Shown: positions 32,516-43,188, numbered from the stretch's first letter. The stretch is 64,000 nucleotides of DNA from Terriglobia bacterium (GCA_020073585.1 JAIQEV010000001.1:62001-126000), one strand, 5' to 3'. Notes: generated by a model from the letters alone, not told the origin. Made by a program: numbers and translations.

Positions 32516-33004
32516 ATGAAGGATAAAGAACAATCTTTTCTTCAGAAGCAGGCCTGGGATTACTTCAGCACGCATGCGTCCCAGCGAATGACGTCCTTTA
32601 ATTTCTATATTATTCTTTCGTCCCTTACCGCGACCAGTTATTTCGCTAGTTTCAAGGCAGATTCAAACCTCCAGTCGGCGAGACCGTTACTTGCAGGCTT
32701 ACTTTGCCTCTTTGCGTTCATTTTTTGGAAATTGGATCTACGTAACAGATTCTTGATCAAGAATGCTGAAAAGGCATTGAAGTACTTTGAAGGAACTCAA
32801 CCGCTTGATGACGTCGCCAAGGTATTCACACAAGAGGAGAGAGAAACTGGCTCGAAACGGAGTAAGGGTTGGCGACGAATTTTGTTCTGGCGTCAGCATT
32901 TTAGCTATTCGGATTGCTTTAATCTCGTTTTTCTTATCTTCTTTGTTATTGGATTTATTGGGATAGTCTCAAGTCACTGGTGCCAAATCCTGCCGCATCG
33001 GTGA
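32516..33004 (+). CDS. Three-TM membrane protein, partner of the NDT-like protein
   Basis: 162 residues. Hydrophobic segments lie at about 29-45, 56-72 and 134-152. Between the second and third is a charged, amphipathic stretch (WKLDLRNRFLIKNAEKALKY), a motif I have seen in small bacterial membrane proteins without known function. The same orientation, the 37-base gap and the shared AT-rich composition suggest an operon with the NDT-like gene. A membrane effector controlled by a nucleotide enzyme is one reading; this is inference. Confidence 0.7.
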   Translation: MKDKEQSFLQKQAWDYFSTHASQRMTSFNFYIILSSLTATSYFASFKADSNLQSARPLLAGLLCLFAFIFWKLDLRNRFLIKNAEKALKYFEGTQPLDDVAKVFTQEERETGSKRSKGWRRILFWRQHFSYSDCFNLVFLIFFVIGFIGIVSSHWCQILPHR

Positions 33005-33372
33005 ATTTAGGTTGCTTGCCTGACTAGGTCGGGCTCGTGCAACAGATTGGCTCGGAAAATCAAAGTTACAAGGCAAGAGTATCAGGCATGAAGATCCGAT
33101 CTCTCAGTACATAGAAATAGCAAGCCTGTTGGCTGAATTCGCAGCATATGGCAGCGTTCCGACTGGGTCGGGATAAATTCCGTCCGGGGTCTGCAAAGGC
33201 AGGCACATCCGGGAAGGGGTGGGCGGCTGTGTGTTTTGGTGACTCCCAGATCGGCCAGCGGGCGTCGAGGAAGAGAGATTTCTCACGTTCGTTCGAAATG
33301 ACGGAGAGGAAACTATCGAAAATGGCGGAGGAGAAACGATCTGAGATGAGGGATGAAAAAGAGGAAGAGAAG

Positions 33373-33394
33373 AGCACAGACTGAAGTCTGTGCT
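33373..33394. repeat. Palindrome with 9-bp arms
   Basis: agcacagac and gtctgtgct around tgaa. It is the same kind of small hairpin as those after comM and the ABC-F gene. Confidence 0.75.
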
Positions 33395-33563
33395 ACTGGT
33401 GGCGAAGAAGGGAGCGGCCCGGGCGGGTTGGGATGCTAGCGAAGCAGAGGGCAGGCAAAGGCAAGAGGCGAGACCGGGAGCCGGGTTTGCCGGTTAAGAG
33501 CGCCGGGACGCAGATGAGAGGCTAGGAGGAAAGCAGATTCCTCACTTCGTTCGGAATGACAGG

Positions 33564-33974
33564 GGCGTAGTGAGACGCTTCGTTCGGAATGACAGGGGTG
33601 CGTTGCTGTGCGGCGTGCTGTCGCCCTTGCTGTCCGGATTGAGGATGAGCGGGTCGATGGAATTGGCGGCCATGAGAGGGTAAGAGAAAAGCAGATTCCT
33701 CACTTCGTTCGGAATGACAGGGGTGCTTTGCTGTCCGGCGTGCTGTGGCCCTTGCTGTCCGGGTTGAGGATGAGCGGGTCGATGGAATTGGTGGCCATGA
33801 GAGGGTAAGAGAAAAGCAGATTCCTCACTTCGTTCGGAATGACAGGGGCGCGTTGCTGTCCGGCGTGCTGTCGCCCTTGCTGTCGGGGTTGAGGATGAGC
33901 GGGTCGATGGAATTGGTGGCCAGGAGAGGGTAAGAGAAAAGCGGATTCCTCACTTCGTTCGGAATGACAGGGGT
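33564..33974. repeat. Tandem 125-bp repeats, three units and a partial fourth
   Basis: Units start at about 33,564, 33,689, 33,814 and 33,939; the last is incomplete. Each contains cacttcgttcggaatgacag and gaggatgagcgggtcgatgg. A shorter repeat (ttcgttcggaatgacagg with flanks) continues to about 34,030. Because 125 is not a multiple of three, no constant peptide is encoded. Confidence 0.9.
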
Positions 33975-34227
33975 GTAATGAGACACTCCGTTCGGAATGA
34001 CAGGGGTGTAATGAGACACTTCGTTCGGTCCCGCAAAACCGTCCGGGATGCAAAAAACGCAAATGACGGGCGTAGGGAAGACGCAGCTTTCCCGGTCCGC
34101 ACGGGCTGGGCTAACGTCTGGCGCGTCCCGCAACAGCATCCGGGATGCAGAAGGCGCACCTAGGGCGCTGGGCGGAGGCGGGGCATTCGAATGAAGTTGT
34201 GCGCGGGATTGCCAGGCGCAGAAAAAA

Positions 34228-34262
34228 CCCGCACCCTTTTCGCGGACGAAAAGGGATGCGGC
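34228..34262. repeat. Imperfect palindrome
   Basis: ccgcacccttttcg pairs with cgaaaagggatgcgg apart from one mismatch or bulge. No gene is adjacent. Confidence 0.55.
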
Positions 34263-34311
34263 ACCCAGTTCTTGCCAACTCATCAAGGGGCTGCCACCCG
34301 CCGAAAGATGC

Positions 34312-34325
34312 CGCCCTGAAGGGCG
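34312..34325. repeat. Small palindrome near the end of prmC
   Basis: cgccc-tgaa-gggcg lies 28 bases beyond the prmC stop. It may double as a transcription end signal but has no clear T-run. Confidence 0.5.
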
Positions 34326-34353
34326 ACGCTACAAAACAAAGAAAAAGCGATGG

Positions 34354-35322
34354 TCAGGAAGTGCGCTCGGCGGCGAGGACGCGGGGGATGCCGGCGAGAT
34401 CGTTGGTTACGGCGACGTTGGTCCAGGCGGGGAAGTCGAAGAGCGGGCGGACGGCGGGCAGGCTGTCATGGCCGAGCTCGAGGACGAGCAGGCCGCCGGG
34501 CTTGAGGTGCGCCGCAGCCTGGGCGATGAGATCGGCGTAGAGTTCGTAGCCCTCTTCGCCGCCGTAGAGCGCCAGTTCGGGTTCGTGTTCGCGCACTTCG
34601 CGGGGGAGCGTGGGGGCTTCGCGGCGTCCGATGTAGGGGGGATTGCTGACGATGAGATCGAGGAAGCGTGACTCGGGGGAAGTGACTGGTGACTGGTGAT
34701 TGGTGACTGGCGAGATGTCGAAAGGAGCGGGCACGGCATGCCGTGCCCCTACGGGGGGAAGGGCGTCGAGGAGGTGGCAGGCGAGGAAGTGGATGCGGGC
34801 GGCGACGCCGTGGCGTGTGGCGTTGCGGCGGGCGACGGCGAGGGCTGCCGCGGAAACGTCGGTGGCGAAGATTGTCGCGCCGGGGAGTTCCTTGGCCAGG
34901 GTGACGGCGAGGCAGCCGGAGCCGGTGCCCACGTCGGCGATGAGCAGCCCCGCGCCCTGTGTCTTCGGCGGGCGGGATGCGCGGATCTCGCGCACGGCGA
35001 GGCGGTCGAGGGCCACTTCGACGAGATGTTCGGTTTCCGGGCGGGGGATGAGGACGTCCGGCGTGACCTCGAACTCCAGGCCCCAGAACTCCTGCTTGCC
35101 GGTGAGATGCTGCGTGGGCTCGCCGGCGGCGCGGCGCGCGAGGAGCGCGGCGAAGCGCTGGGCGTCGGGCGGCGCGAGCTCCGCTTCGGGATGGGCGTAG
35201 AGCCAGGCGCGGTCGCGCCCGAGCACGTGCAGGAGCAGCAGTTCCGCGGCGAGGGTGTAGGAAGGCACGTGGGCCTCGCGCAGTTGCGCGATGCCCTGCT
35301 TCAGTGCTGTGCGTACGTCCAT
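34354..35322 (-). CDS. prmC: Release-factor glutamine methyltransferase PrmC
   Basis: 322 residues. It methylates the GGQ glutamine of release factors with SAM. Motifs: N-terminal helical domain, SAM site [13 protein letters not shown] and the NPPY catalytic motif ([13 protein letters not shown]). It lies just after prfA, the usual order. Odd feature: about 28 extra residues between the SAM fold and NPPY ([19 protein letters not shown] and following) are encoded by a palindrome and short direct repeats at 34,680-34,748, seemingly inserted in frame. The enzyme is otherwise complete. Confidence 0.93.
   Translation of the reverse strand: MDVRTALKQGIAQLREAHVPSYTLAAELLLLHVLGRDRAWLYAHPEAELAPPDAQRFAALLARRAAGEPTQHLTGKQEFWGLEFEVTPDVLIPRPETEHLVEVALDRLAVREIRASRPPKTQGAGLLIADVGTGSGCLAVTLAKELPGATIFATDVSAAALAVARRNATRHGVAARIHFLACHLLDALPPVGARHAVPAPFDISPVTNHQSPVTSPESRFLDLIVSNPPYIGRREAPTLPREVREHEPELALYGGEEGYELYADLIAQAAAHLKPGGLLVLELGHDSLPAVRPLFDFPAWTNVAVTNDLAGIPRVLAAERTS
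34680..34748. repeat. Palindrome and short direct repeats inside prmC
   Basis: Direct repeats of gtgactg/gtgattg at about 34,680-34,711 are followed by the perfect palindrome gggcacggcatgccgtgccc at 34,729-34,748, all within the prmC reading frame. Confidence 0.85.
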
Positions 35323-35345
35323 ACGATGCGTGTTCCCGCCGAAAA

Positions 35346-36437
<1,092 letters not shown>

Positions 36438-36649
36438 GGCAAATCCTTCTGAGTAAAGAAACTCGAAATTCGAAAACCGCGGGAACAAATGAATGGGATG
36501 GCTCCGGGAGCCGGAGTCCGGTGCGGGCGCTAATAGAAGGCGGCGTACATCGAATTCATCTGTATTAATAATAACGTGGATTGGCGTTCCGCGCAAACCG
36601 TCCGGCACGGTTGCTCCGGCGCGCCGCGCTGTACTACGATGCGGCTGGC

Positions 36650-37774
36650 ATGAGCGAAACCGGACAAGAGATCCTGGCGGGCGGCAGCGCGCCCGCAAGC
36701 GCAGGCGATCCCGGGTTTCTGTGGGATTTCTGGTATCCGGCGCTGCGCAGCGAAGCGATCCGCGGGCGGAAGCTGGCCACGGCGATGCTGCTGGAAGTGC
36801 CGCTGGTGCTGGGGCGCACCCGCGAGGGGCGGGCCTTTGCCATGCGCGATGCCTGCCCGCACCGCGGCATCCCGCTCTCCTACGGGCGCTTCGACGGGCA
36901 GGCCGTGGAGTGCAGCTACCACGGCTGGAAATTCGACGGCTGCAGCGCGCGCTGCACGGAGATTCCCTCGCTCAGCAGCCAGGACAAGGTGAAGGTGGAG
37001 CGCATCTCCGCGGGGCACTATCCGTGCGCGGAACGCGACGGCTACGTCTGGGTGTACATGAGCGCGCCCCGGCAGGCCGGGGCGGGGCCGGGCGCGCGGC
37101 TGGCGGAGACGCTGCCGGCGGCGCCGGAGCTGCCGAAGTTCAGCGAGAAATACAAGATCACCCATCTGGAGTGCGATCTGCCCTCGCACATCGATCACGG
37201 CATCATCGGGCTGATGGACCCGGCGCACGGGCCGTTTGTGCATCAATCGTGGTACTGGCGGAGCCGGCGCAGCATTCACGAGAAGGCCAAGCAGTTCGAG
37301 CCCATTCCCAACGGCTTCCGGATGAGCAAGCACGAGCCGTCGTCAAACAGCGCGCCGTACAAGATCCTGCGCTATTTTTCGGGGGCCGCGACGACGACCA
37401 TGATCGATTTCGTGCTGCCGAACATGCGCTTCGAAGAGATTCGCAGCGGGCGGCTGTGGTTTTCCAGCCGGGCCACGGTGACGCCGGTGCGGCGGGACCT
37501 CTGCCGCATCGATTTCGTGGCGGCGTGGAACGTGTTGCTGCCGGTGACGGTGTTCCGCATGTTTGCGAAGCCGTTTCTGCGCCAGGATCAGTTGACGATG
37601 ATCCAGCAGGCCGAGGGCTTGAAGCACGATCCGCGCCTGATGCTGATTGACGACGCGGACCGCCCGGCCAAGTGGTATTTCGCGCTGAAGGCCGGGCTGC
37701 TCGAGTCGCGGCGCAGCGGCGCGCCTATGGTGCATCCGATGAGCGGGCCGGTTACGCTGCACTGGCGCAGCTGA
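36650..37774 (+). CDS. Rieske non-haem iron oxygenase
   Basis: 374 residues. The Rieske [2Fe-2S] ligands are Cys69-x-His71 (ACPHRG) and Cys88-x2-His91 (CSYHGW). The catalytic part has [18 protein letters not shown], close to the D/N-H-x4-H mononuclear iron motif. The N-terminal sequence [14 protein letters not shown] and C-terminal shape resemble ring-hydroxylating or sterol/PaO-like oxygenases. The substrate is not predictable. No reductase or ferredoxin gene lies next to it. Confidence 0.9.
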   Translation: MSETGQEILAGGSAPASAGDPGFLWDFWYPALRSEAIRGRKLATAMLLEVPLVLGRTREGRAFAMRDACPHRGIPLSYGRFDGQAVECSYHGWKFDGCSARCTEIPSLSSQDKVKVERISAGHYPCAERDGYVWVYMSAPRQAGAGPGARLAETLPAAPELPKFSEKYKITHLECDLPSHIDHGIIGLMDPAHGPFVHQSWYWRSRRSIHEKAKQFEPIPNGFRMSKHEPSSNSAPYKILRYFSGAATTTMIDFVLPNMRFEEIRSGRLWFSSRATVTPVRRDLCRIDFVAAWNVLLPVTVFRMFAKPFLRQDQLTMIQQAEGLKHDPRLMLIDDADRPAKWYFALKAGLLESRRSGAPMVHPMSGPVTLHWRS

Positions 37775-37808
37775 CGGCACGCCGGGGCCCGCCAAGGGCG
37801 CGCTTTTT

Positions 37809-38486
37809 CTAGCGCAGCTTCTCGAGGTCGAATTTCGCGGTGACGTGCTGGCCGTCGGGCGTGACTACTTCCATCTCCACCATTTCGGAGGCCACCTCGG
37901 CCGCATCGTATTCCAGCCACACCTCCGCGCCGGCCAGTCCGCCCGAGCCGCGCGCGTCGTGCTGATAGACCGGCTCGCCGCGCACGTCGAGCGGAATAAG
38001 CGTGGCGTCTTTTTGGCGCAGCTGGAACTGGAAGTCCTGCCAGAAATCATCGGGGCGCAGCTCGACTCCCTGGCGATCCGCGGCATTCTGCGCGGATTTG
38101 CGGGCCATGACGAAGGAGTAGGTGGGGGTGAGGTTGAGCCGGACGTGGACGCGGAGGGTATCGCCGCGCCCCTGGTAGGCCTCTTCGGCCTGCTGCGCGC
38201 TGTAGCCGATGCTGTGCGCGGCGGAGAGCTGCACGACCTGGGCGTAGGGGGTGAGCAGCGTGATTTCGGCGACGTGCGGGCCGGTTTGGGGCATGGGCAG
38301 GGGCTTTTTGTAGGGAGCGAAAAACTCCGCGGTCTTCTGATCGTTGCGCTGCCCGAGGAAATAGGCTTCGCGCACGGAGTGCGAGGAGAGCGGCACTTCG
38401 TAGGCGAAGAGCGCCTGGGCCGCGAGCAGCAGAGCGGTCAGGGCCAGGGCGTTCCGGCGGGCGCCGGGTTTGCGGTGCATGGTCAT
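37809..38486 (-). CDS. Exported protein of unknown function (225 aa)
   Basis: Signal peptide at residues 1-28 (basic start, then ALALTALLLAAQALFA). The mature part is beta-rich (VAEITLLTPYAQVVQLSAAH, FDLEKLR at the end) with no known domain. Probably periplasmic or outer-membrane associated. It follows thyX on the same strand with a 23-base gap. Confidence 0.75.
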   Translation of the reverse strand: MTMHRKPGARRNALALTALLLAAQALFAYEVPLSSHSVREAYFLGQRNDQKTAEFFAPYKKPLPMPQTGPHVAEITLLTPYAQVVQLSAAHSIGYSAQQAEEAYQGRGDTLRVHVRLNLTPTYSFVMARKSAQNAADRQGVELRPDDFWQDFQFQLRQKDATLIPLDVRGEPVYQHDARGSGGLAGAEVWLEYDAAEVASEMVEMEVVTPDGQHVTAKFDLEKLR

Positions 38487-38509
38487 CGTGAAAGCCGGGC
38501 CGCCGCGGG

Positions 38510-40081
38510 TCAGATGCGGCGCTGGATGTTCGGGAAGTCGAGCCATACTTTCACCCCGCAGAAGTGCGAGCCTTCGGTGCAGATGGGCGTGGTGATGCCC
38601 GCGCGCAGGTGGCACGGCGGGCCGATGTAGCGCGCCAGTTCGGGATGCACTTCGCGCAGTTGCGCGATCTCTTCCATGGAGGACTGGTAGATCTCCTCCT
38701 GGGCGTTGAAGCAGGTGCGCATGGTCCACTTGTGGAGGAGATGCAGGAGCGAGCCGCTCTCGACGAGGCGGATGGCCTTGGCGTTGGGCAGCAGGTAGAG
38801 GGCGATCTCCTGGGGCACGCCGCGGTCGATGAGGGCATTCTTGGCGGCCCAGGCCTCGGCCATGGCGCGCTCGTAGACTTCCTTGGCGCGGGCGTTGCCG
38901 TGGATGAGCGCGGGGGTGAGGTAGTCCGGCTCGCGGGTGTCGGTGAGGGTGAGCAGGGGGCGCGAGCCGGGCACCATGCGGTGGCGCTGGTCCTGGCTGT
39001 CGGCGGTGTGGCTGATTTTCTTGGCGAAGGTGTAGGTGGCGTGCTGCAGCGCGCGGAGCATGGGGGCGTGCACGCCGATATCCAAAGTTTCCAGGCGGTA
39101 GAGATTGCGCGCGGGATTGAGCAGGCGATCGATGGCCTCGGCGTCGCTGCACTGCGCTGCGGTGAGGCCCACGACGGCGCGGTAGGAATCGGCCATGACG
39201 CGCACGGCGTTCGGTGAATAGTCCACGAGGCGCGAGATCTTGCCGGCGAGGCGCGCGTCGAATTCGCGGGCAAAGGCTTCGCCGGCGCCGGCGTCCTTGG
39301 GAGCGTCGCGCCACTCCGGGCGCTCATCGAGCGGCTGGATGGCGAAGCGGTCGAAGAACTCGGGATCCACTTCGCGGACGCGCGCCACCATCTCGGCGAC
39401 GACCAAGCGCGCTTCGCTGGGCGTGTCCGAGGCGGCATGCATGCGCCACAGGCGGTGCAGGACGATGCCGGAGACGGTGTGCACCAGGGTGGTGAAAGCG
39501 GCCACGGGGAGGACGTAGCGCGCCACCTCGATGGCCCGCTTCTCCGCCGCGCGCTCGACCTTGTGCACGCGCTTGGGGTGGGACATCGCGCTGATATTCC
39601 AGATTTCACCGAGGATGCCGCGCGCGTCGCTGACCAGCAGCGCCGCGATCTGGCGGTAGTAGTCCCAGGCGCGGGCGATGGCCCGCTCGTAGATGCCGCG
39701 CGCCGCCTGGTCGAAGAAGAGCGAGGACGGCGGCACGTAGGCCTGCGGGCGGTCCAGGCGCACGTAGCGCTGGCTCTGCTGCTCGGAGTTGTAGAAGGGA
39801 TGGGCGTGCAGGAAGGACCAGACGAACTGGCGGCTGACGTTCTCCAGGCCGAATTCGAAATGGGCGTGCTGGAAGACGGTGTGGTGGCCGCTGTAGAAAG
39901 TGGCCGCGCCGATGTTCACGCGGTGCTTTTCGGTGGTCTCTTCGGGGCCGATCAGGCGCGAAGCGTAGCAGGTGCGCGCGGCGGCGATGGCCGAGTCATA
40001 GGGATGGGCGAAGGCGTTGCGCAGGGTGACGCGCGGCGCCGCCGTTTCCACCAGAGCGCCGGCGCGCAGGCCATCGAACAT
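38510..40081 (-). CDS. thyX: ThyX-like flavin thymidylate synthase with two domains
   Basis: 523 residues, about twice the usual ThyX. The first half contains FQHAHFEFGLENVSRQFVWS followed by SEQQSQRYV, so it keeps the SQRY part but lacks the RHR signature. The second half has LQHATYTFAKKISHTADSQD then QRHRMVPGSRP, with the RHR signature kept. The pair looks like a tandem duplication with split motifs. ThyX makes dTMP using flavin and methylenetetrahydrofolate. A GTG at 40096 is an alternative start. Confidence 0.88.
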   Translation of the reverse strand: MFDGLRAGALVETAAPRVTLRNAFAHPYDSAIAAARTCYASRLIGPEETTEKHRVNIGAATFYSGHHTVFQHAHFEFGLENVSRQFVWSFLHAHPFYNSEQQSQRYVRLDRPQAYVPPSSLFFDQAARGIYERAIARAWDYYRQIAALLVSDARGILGEIWNISAMSHPKRVHKVERAAEKRAIEVARYVLPVAAFTTLVHTVSGIVLHRLWRMHAASDTPSEARLVVAEMVARVREVDPEFFDRFAIQPLDERPEWRDAPKDAGAGEAFAREFDARLAGKISRLVDYSPNAVRVMADSYRAVVGLTAAQCSDAEAIDRLLNPARNLYRLETLDIGVHAPMLRALQHATYTFAKKISHTADSQDQRHRMVPGSRPLLTLTDTREPDYLTPALIHGNARAKEVYERAMAEAWAAKNALIDRGVPQEIALYLLPNAKAIRLVESGSLLHLLHKWTMRTCFNAQEEIYQSSMEEIAQLREVHPELARYIGPPCHLRAGITTPICTEGSHFCGVKVWLDFPNIQRRI

Positions 40082-40216
40082 GGGGGATTGAGTAGCCACG
40101 ATGCGCCGCCATTCTACACCGAGCGCGCACGCGGAGCACACGGCTGCGCGCGGGCCGGAAGAGAGCCGGCCGGGGTGCGGCCGTAAAGTGCGCGAAAAGG
40201 GGAACGCTTCGGGCGC

Positions 40217-40462
40217 TTACTTCTTGTTGCCGGCCTGGATGGCGGCCTGTGCGGCCTGGGCGCTGGCGTACTTCTTCTGGAAGCGCTCGACGCGGCCCGC
40301 GGTGTCCACCAACTTCTGTTTGCCGGTGAAGAAGGGGTGGCAGTTCGAGCAGATTTCCACCTTCAGCAGGTCGCCCTTCATGGTCGAGCGCGTGGGAAAG
40401 GTGTGGCCGCAAGCGCAGTGCACGGTCACGGGATGGTAATCGGGGTGAATGCCGGGCTTCAT
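40217..40462 (-). CDS. rpmE: Ribosomal protein L31 (zinc-containing)
   Basis: 81 residues. Cysteines at CACGH and [10 protein letters not shown] give the Zn-binding form (type A). It joins the large ribosomal subunit. The C-terminal tail ([14 protein letters not shown]) is longer than in E. coli. Confidence 0.95.
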   Translation of the reverse strand: MKPGIHPDYHPVTVHCACGHTFPTRSTMKGDLLKVEICSNCHPFFTGKQKLVDTAGRVERFQKKYASAQAAQAAIQAGNKK

Positions 40463-40698
40463 GGATGCTCCCATTCGTCGCGGCCGGTCTGCACGGCACC
40501 CCGGGGGGACTCCAGCCGCGTCGCTAGGCCACAAGACAATTGTCAATTGTACGCGAATTCCCGGATTCTGCCAATCCTCGCCCTCAGGGCCCTCAGGGAG
40601 GGTTCGCGGCGAAAGCGCGGGTGGGGACCCCGCTGCTGGGGAAGCACGGCACGGATTTCCGCTTGTGGTGCGCGACTTCTTCGCGTAGCTTCGCGGAT

Positions 40699-41193
40699 AT
40701 GCGGGTGGAAATCCTGGCGAATGTCGCGGTTCCGCAGGCTGTGCGGCCGGCCGCGGATAACCGCGCGCTGCAGACCTTCCTGGCATCGCTCAATGCCGAA
40801 GACTCGCTGTTTCGCGCCACGCCCTATGCGCTGCAGCCGGCGGCGCCCGCATCGGCGGAGACGCCGACGTTTTCGGGGGGCGTGGCTCTTTCCTTCGCCA
40901 ACGAGGCTCACAACAGGGATCGCGGCCTGTACTACGCGCTATTTGAAAAACTGACCGAACTGCTGAAAGAAGCCGGATCCGCCGAGGCGCTGGAAGTCCG
41001 CCTGGGACTATGCAGCCAAGCCGAGCCCGGCGCGCCCGCGGCCCGCAATTCCCTGGTGCTGGAGCTCATCGCACGGGGGAGTTCGCGGGAGCAGGCGGAG
41101 TTGCGCTGGGGGCTGGGCATCGTGCATCTCCAGCAGGCGTTGCTGTTTACCTCCCGCCTGCTGCGCCAGCAACTTTCCGCGCGCAACGATTAG
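40699..41193 (+). CDS. Hypothetical protein (164 aa)
   Basis: Not recognised. An N-terminal [15 protein letters not shown] is followed by a helical part ([40 protein letters not shown]). No signal or membrane segment. The start at 40699 is chosen as the first ATG after non-coding sequence; a longer frame to 40540 runs through the upstream region of rpmE. Confidence 0.6.
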   Translation: MRVEILANVAVPQAVRPAADNRALQTFLASLNAEDSLFRATPYALQPAAPASAETPTFSGGVALSFANEAHNRDRGLYYALFEKLTELLKEAGSAEALEVRLGLCSQAEPGAPAARNSLVLELIARGSSREQAELRWGLGIVHLQQALLFTSRLLRQQLSARND

Positions 41194-41252
41194 AGGGCAG
41201 AACGTTCCGCAGCGATACCCGGAAAAAGAGGGAAGGGAAGCGCAGGGCTGGG

Positions 41253-42563
41253 TCAGGAGACGAAGCAGCAGCCGACGCGGACGCTGCCTTGGGGGCTGCG
41301 CGCGGACCACACGGCGCGCAGGTTCACGCGCACCGGGGGCAGAATCGGCACGTGCAGGATGGCGAAGACGTTGGGGGGCAGCTCTTCGGGGGAATCGAGC
41401 TCGAGAGCGACGCCGCCAAAACCCAGGTCGAGAACGCGCGCGTGGCGCCCGCCTTGCTCGCCCAGGACGGCATAGGCATTGGTGCCGGCCATGGTCACGC
41501 GCTCGCCTTTGCGCTGCATGCTGTAACTGAACGCGGGAGCCGCCGCTCCGGGGCCTGCGCCCGAAACGCCCGCCGCGGCAACGCCCGGAACCGGAGAACC
41601 CGTGGTGTACGGCGCTTCCGCCTTCTCCGCCGTTTTCTTCGATTCGATGGAAATGGTTTTCGGGGCCGGCGCAATGCGTTCCGGCGCGGGCCGCTCGGGG
41701 ACCGCCGCCGCGGGTTGCGCCGCGGCCTGCGCTGCTTCGGAGCGTGCACCGGGGGTTGCGCCGCGCAGATGGTTGGCATCCTTCAGCCGGTAGAGCCGTT
41801 CATCGGCCACGCGAATCAGGGCTTCGCCCTGATCGCCGTCCTGCGGACAGGTGGCGATGCCGTGATCCATGCTCACGCTCACGGTCAATTGCAGCGGGCG
41901 GATCACCTCCGCGAAAACGGTCTCGATGCGGCGGCTCAGCGCCAGGGCCTGCGCCGCGTCCGTCTGCGGAAGAATCAAGGCGAATTCATCGCCGCCGATG
42001 CGGAAGGCGGAATCGGAGGAGCGCATGGCTTTGCGCAGGGTGGCGGCCGCGGCGCGCAGCACCTCATCCCCCTTGGGATGGCCGTGCATGTCGTTCACTT
42101 CCTTGAAGCGATGCAGGTCCAGGATCACCAGCGTCACGGGATGCTCGTAGCGCTTGGCGCGGGTCATCTCTTTTTCCAGCGATTCGTTGAACAGCCGGCG
42201 GTTGTAGAGTCCGGTGAGCGCATCGGTCACGGCGTTGAGCTGCATTTTTTTCAGCTCGTCGTACTCGATGATCACCGGCACGCGGATCAATCCGGCCGTG
42301 GAGAGCGCTTCCATGAGCGCGGTCTTCAACGAAACGGGACGTCCCAGATGTTCGGAGAATTGGCGACGGCTGTTGAGCGCTTCTTCCCAAAGCTGCAGGC
42401 ACTGGCTTTCGGGAAGTTCGAGGTGCGTAGTCGTGAGGAAGTAACGCTGCAGAAACTGCCCGCGCGCGGGCAGATCCAGCGATTCCAACGTATCGGCGAG
42501 GAGCTCGAGGTGCGAGTCCTCAATGGTCAGGCGCGGAGCGGCCGCGCCACCGGGGCTGGGCAT
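41253..42563 (-). CDS. GGDEF diguanylate cyclase with C-terminal PilZ-like domain
   Basis: 436 residues. The GGDEF motif lies at 190-194 (RIGGDEFALI), after an N-terminal helical region with no recognised sensor. A linker rich in Ala/Pro follows (about 285-340) and then a PilZ-like domain (RHARVLDLGFGGVALELDSP, VGCCFVS). The GGDEF makes cyclic di-GMP; a PilZ part in the same protein could act as its feedback or output. The start at 42563 has AGGTGG ten bases upstream. Confidence 0.9.
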   Translation of the reverse strand: MPSPGGAAAPRLTIEDSHLELLADTLESLDLPARGQFLQRYFLTTTHLELPESQCLQLWEEALNSRRQFSEHLGRPVSLKTALMEALSTAGLIRVPVIIEYDELKKMQLNAVTDALTGLYNRRLFNESLEKEMTRAKRYEHPVTLVILDLHRFKEVNDMHGHPKGDEVLRAAAATLRKAMRSSDSAFRIGGDEFALILPQTDAAQALALSRRIETVFAEVIRPLQLTVSVSMDHGIATCPQDGDQGEALIRVADERLYRLKDANHLRGATPGARSEAAQAAAQPAAAVPERPAPERIAPAPKTISIESKKTAEKAEAPYTTGSPVPGVAAAGVSGAGPGAAAPAFSYSMQRKGERVTMAGTNAYAVLGEQGGRHARVLDLGFGGVALELDSPEELPPNVFAILHVPILPPVRVNLRAVWSARSPQGSVRVGCCFVS

Positions 42564-42834
42564 TAAAGTTTTCCACCTGACATCTACCTTTCCCTGCGGG
42601 GACAGGGGGAGGGCACATCATCGAGCGCTAGTAAAGTGCAAACCAAAGTCCAATCCAAACAGTTTTCCGAGCGACTTTCAAGGTTCTTCGATTTCGCGCC
42701 AATCTGCATGTATGTCTTTAATTATGATGCAGATAGAGCGAAAACGGGGGGATGGTCCGGTCGTGCAGATCACCCGAGCTTTCGCGTTTTGAGAACCGAG
42801 TTTCCATTCCAACCGCACAGAGGAAAAATCTTTT

Positions 42835-43188
42835 CTATCCCAGCGGGCGCAAGAATTCGAGTCCGAAAAGGCGAACATCGCCTGCCGATTCCTGGCGGAG
42901 CACGCGTGCCGAAATCGGGGGAGTTTCACTGGGGACCATGCTGGATGAGACCGGCGAGGGCGCGGGGAAGGTTAACTGCACAGGATGATCCATCTGCAGG
43001 ACCCGCGTGCAGGCAATACACGCGCCAGTACCGCTGATATTGAGAGTCTTCGTCAACTCGATGAACTCCATCCCGCCCGCATCCGTGCCGCGCAATAGGA
43101 CGGGAACCTGAAGACGAATTCTCTCTGCTCGGCGTCGCTCGCCAGGGGTCAATGCATGCCTTTCACAAGATAAATTTGAATAAAGCAA
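42835..43188 (-). CDS. PilZ domain protein
   Basis: About 117 residues from TTG. The PilZ cyclic-di-GMP site is ERRRAERIRLQVPVLLRG with the NISGTGACI motif later. A second TTG at 43152, with GAAAGG six bases upstream, is at least as good a start. It is a small cytoplasmic c-di-GMP receptor, in the same orientation as the GGDEF gene; 271 bases between them hold nothing recognisable. Confidence 0.8.
   Translation of the reverse strand: MLYSNLSCERHALTPGERRRAERIRLQVPVLLRGTDAGGMEFIELTKTLNISGTGACIACTRVLQMDHPVQLTFPAPSPVSSSMVPSETPPISARVLRQESAGDVRLFGLEFLRPLG

Larger units (their letters stand above)
33005..34353. other. Gene-free repeat-rich block
   Basis: About 1.35 kb with no gene that I can support. 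It holds a palindrome at 33,373-33,394, tandem 125-bp repeats from 33,564, and further palindromes near 34,228-34,262 and 34,312-34,325. Apparent reading frames on both strands are repeat-derived. Confidence 0.75.

Noticed and set aside
33525..34030. Possible CRISPR array
   Set aside because: The repeats are 125-bp tandem units without unique spacers; no cas genes.
33608..34163. Several small reading frames in the repeat block
   Set aside because: They repeat with the DNA, shift frame between units and look like typical repeat-derived peptides.
40530..40555. AT-rich palindrome with TTGACA before rpmE as a promoter or Zur site
   Set aside because: No good -10 element at the right distance and no match to the Zur consensus that I know.
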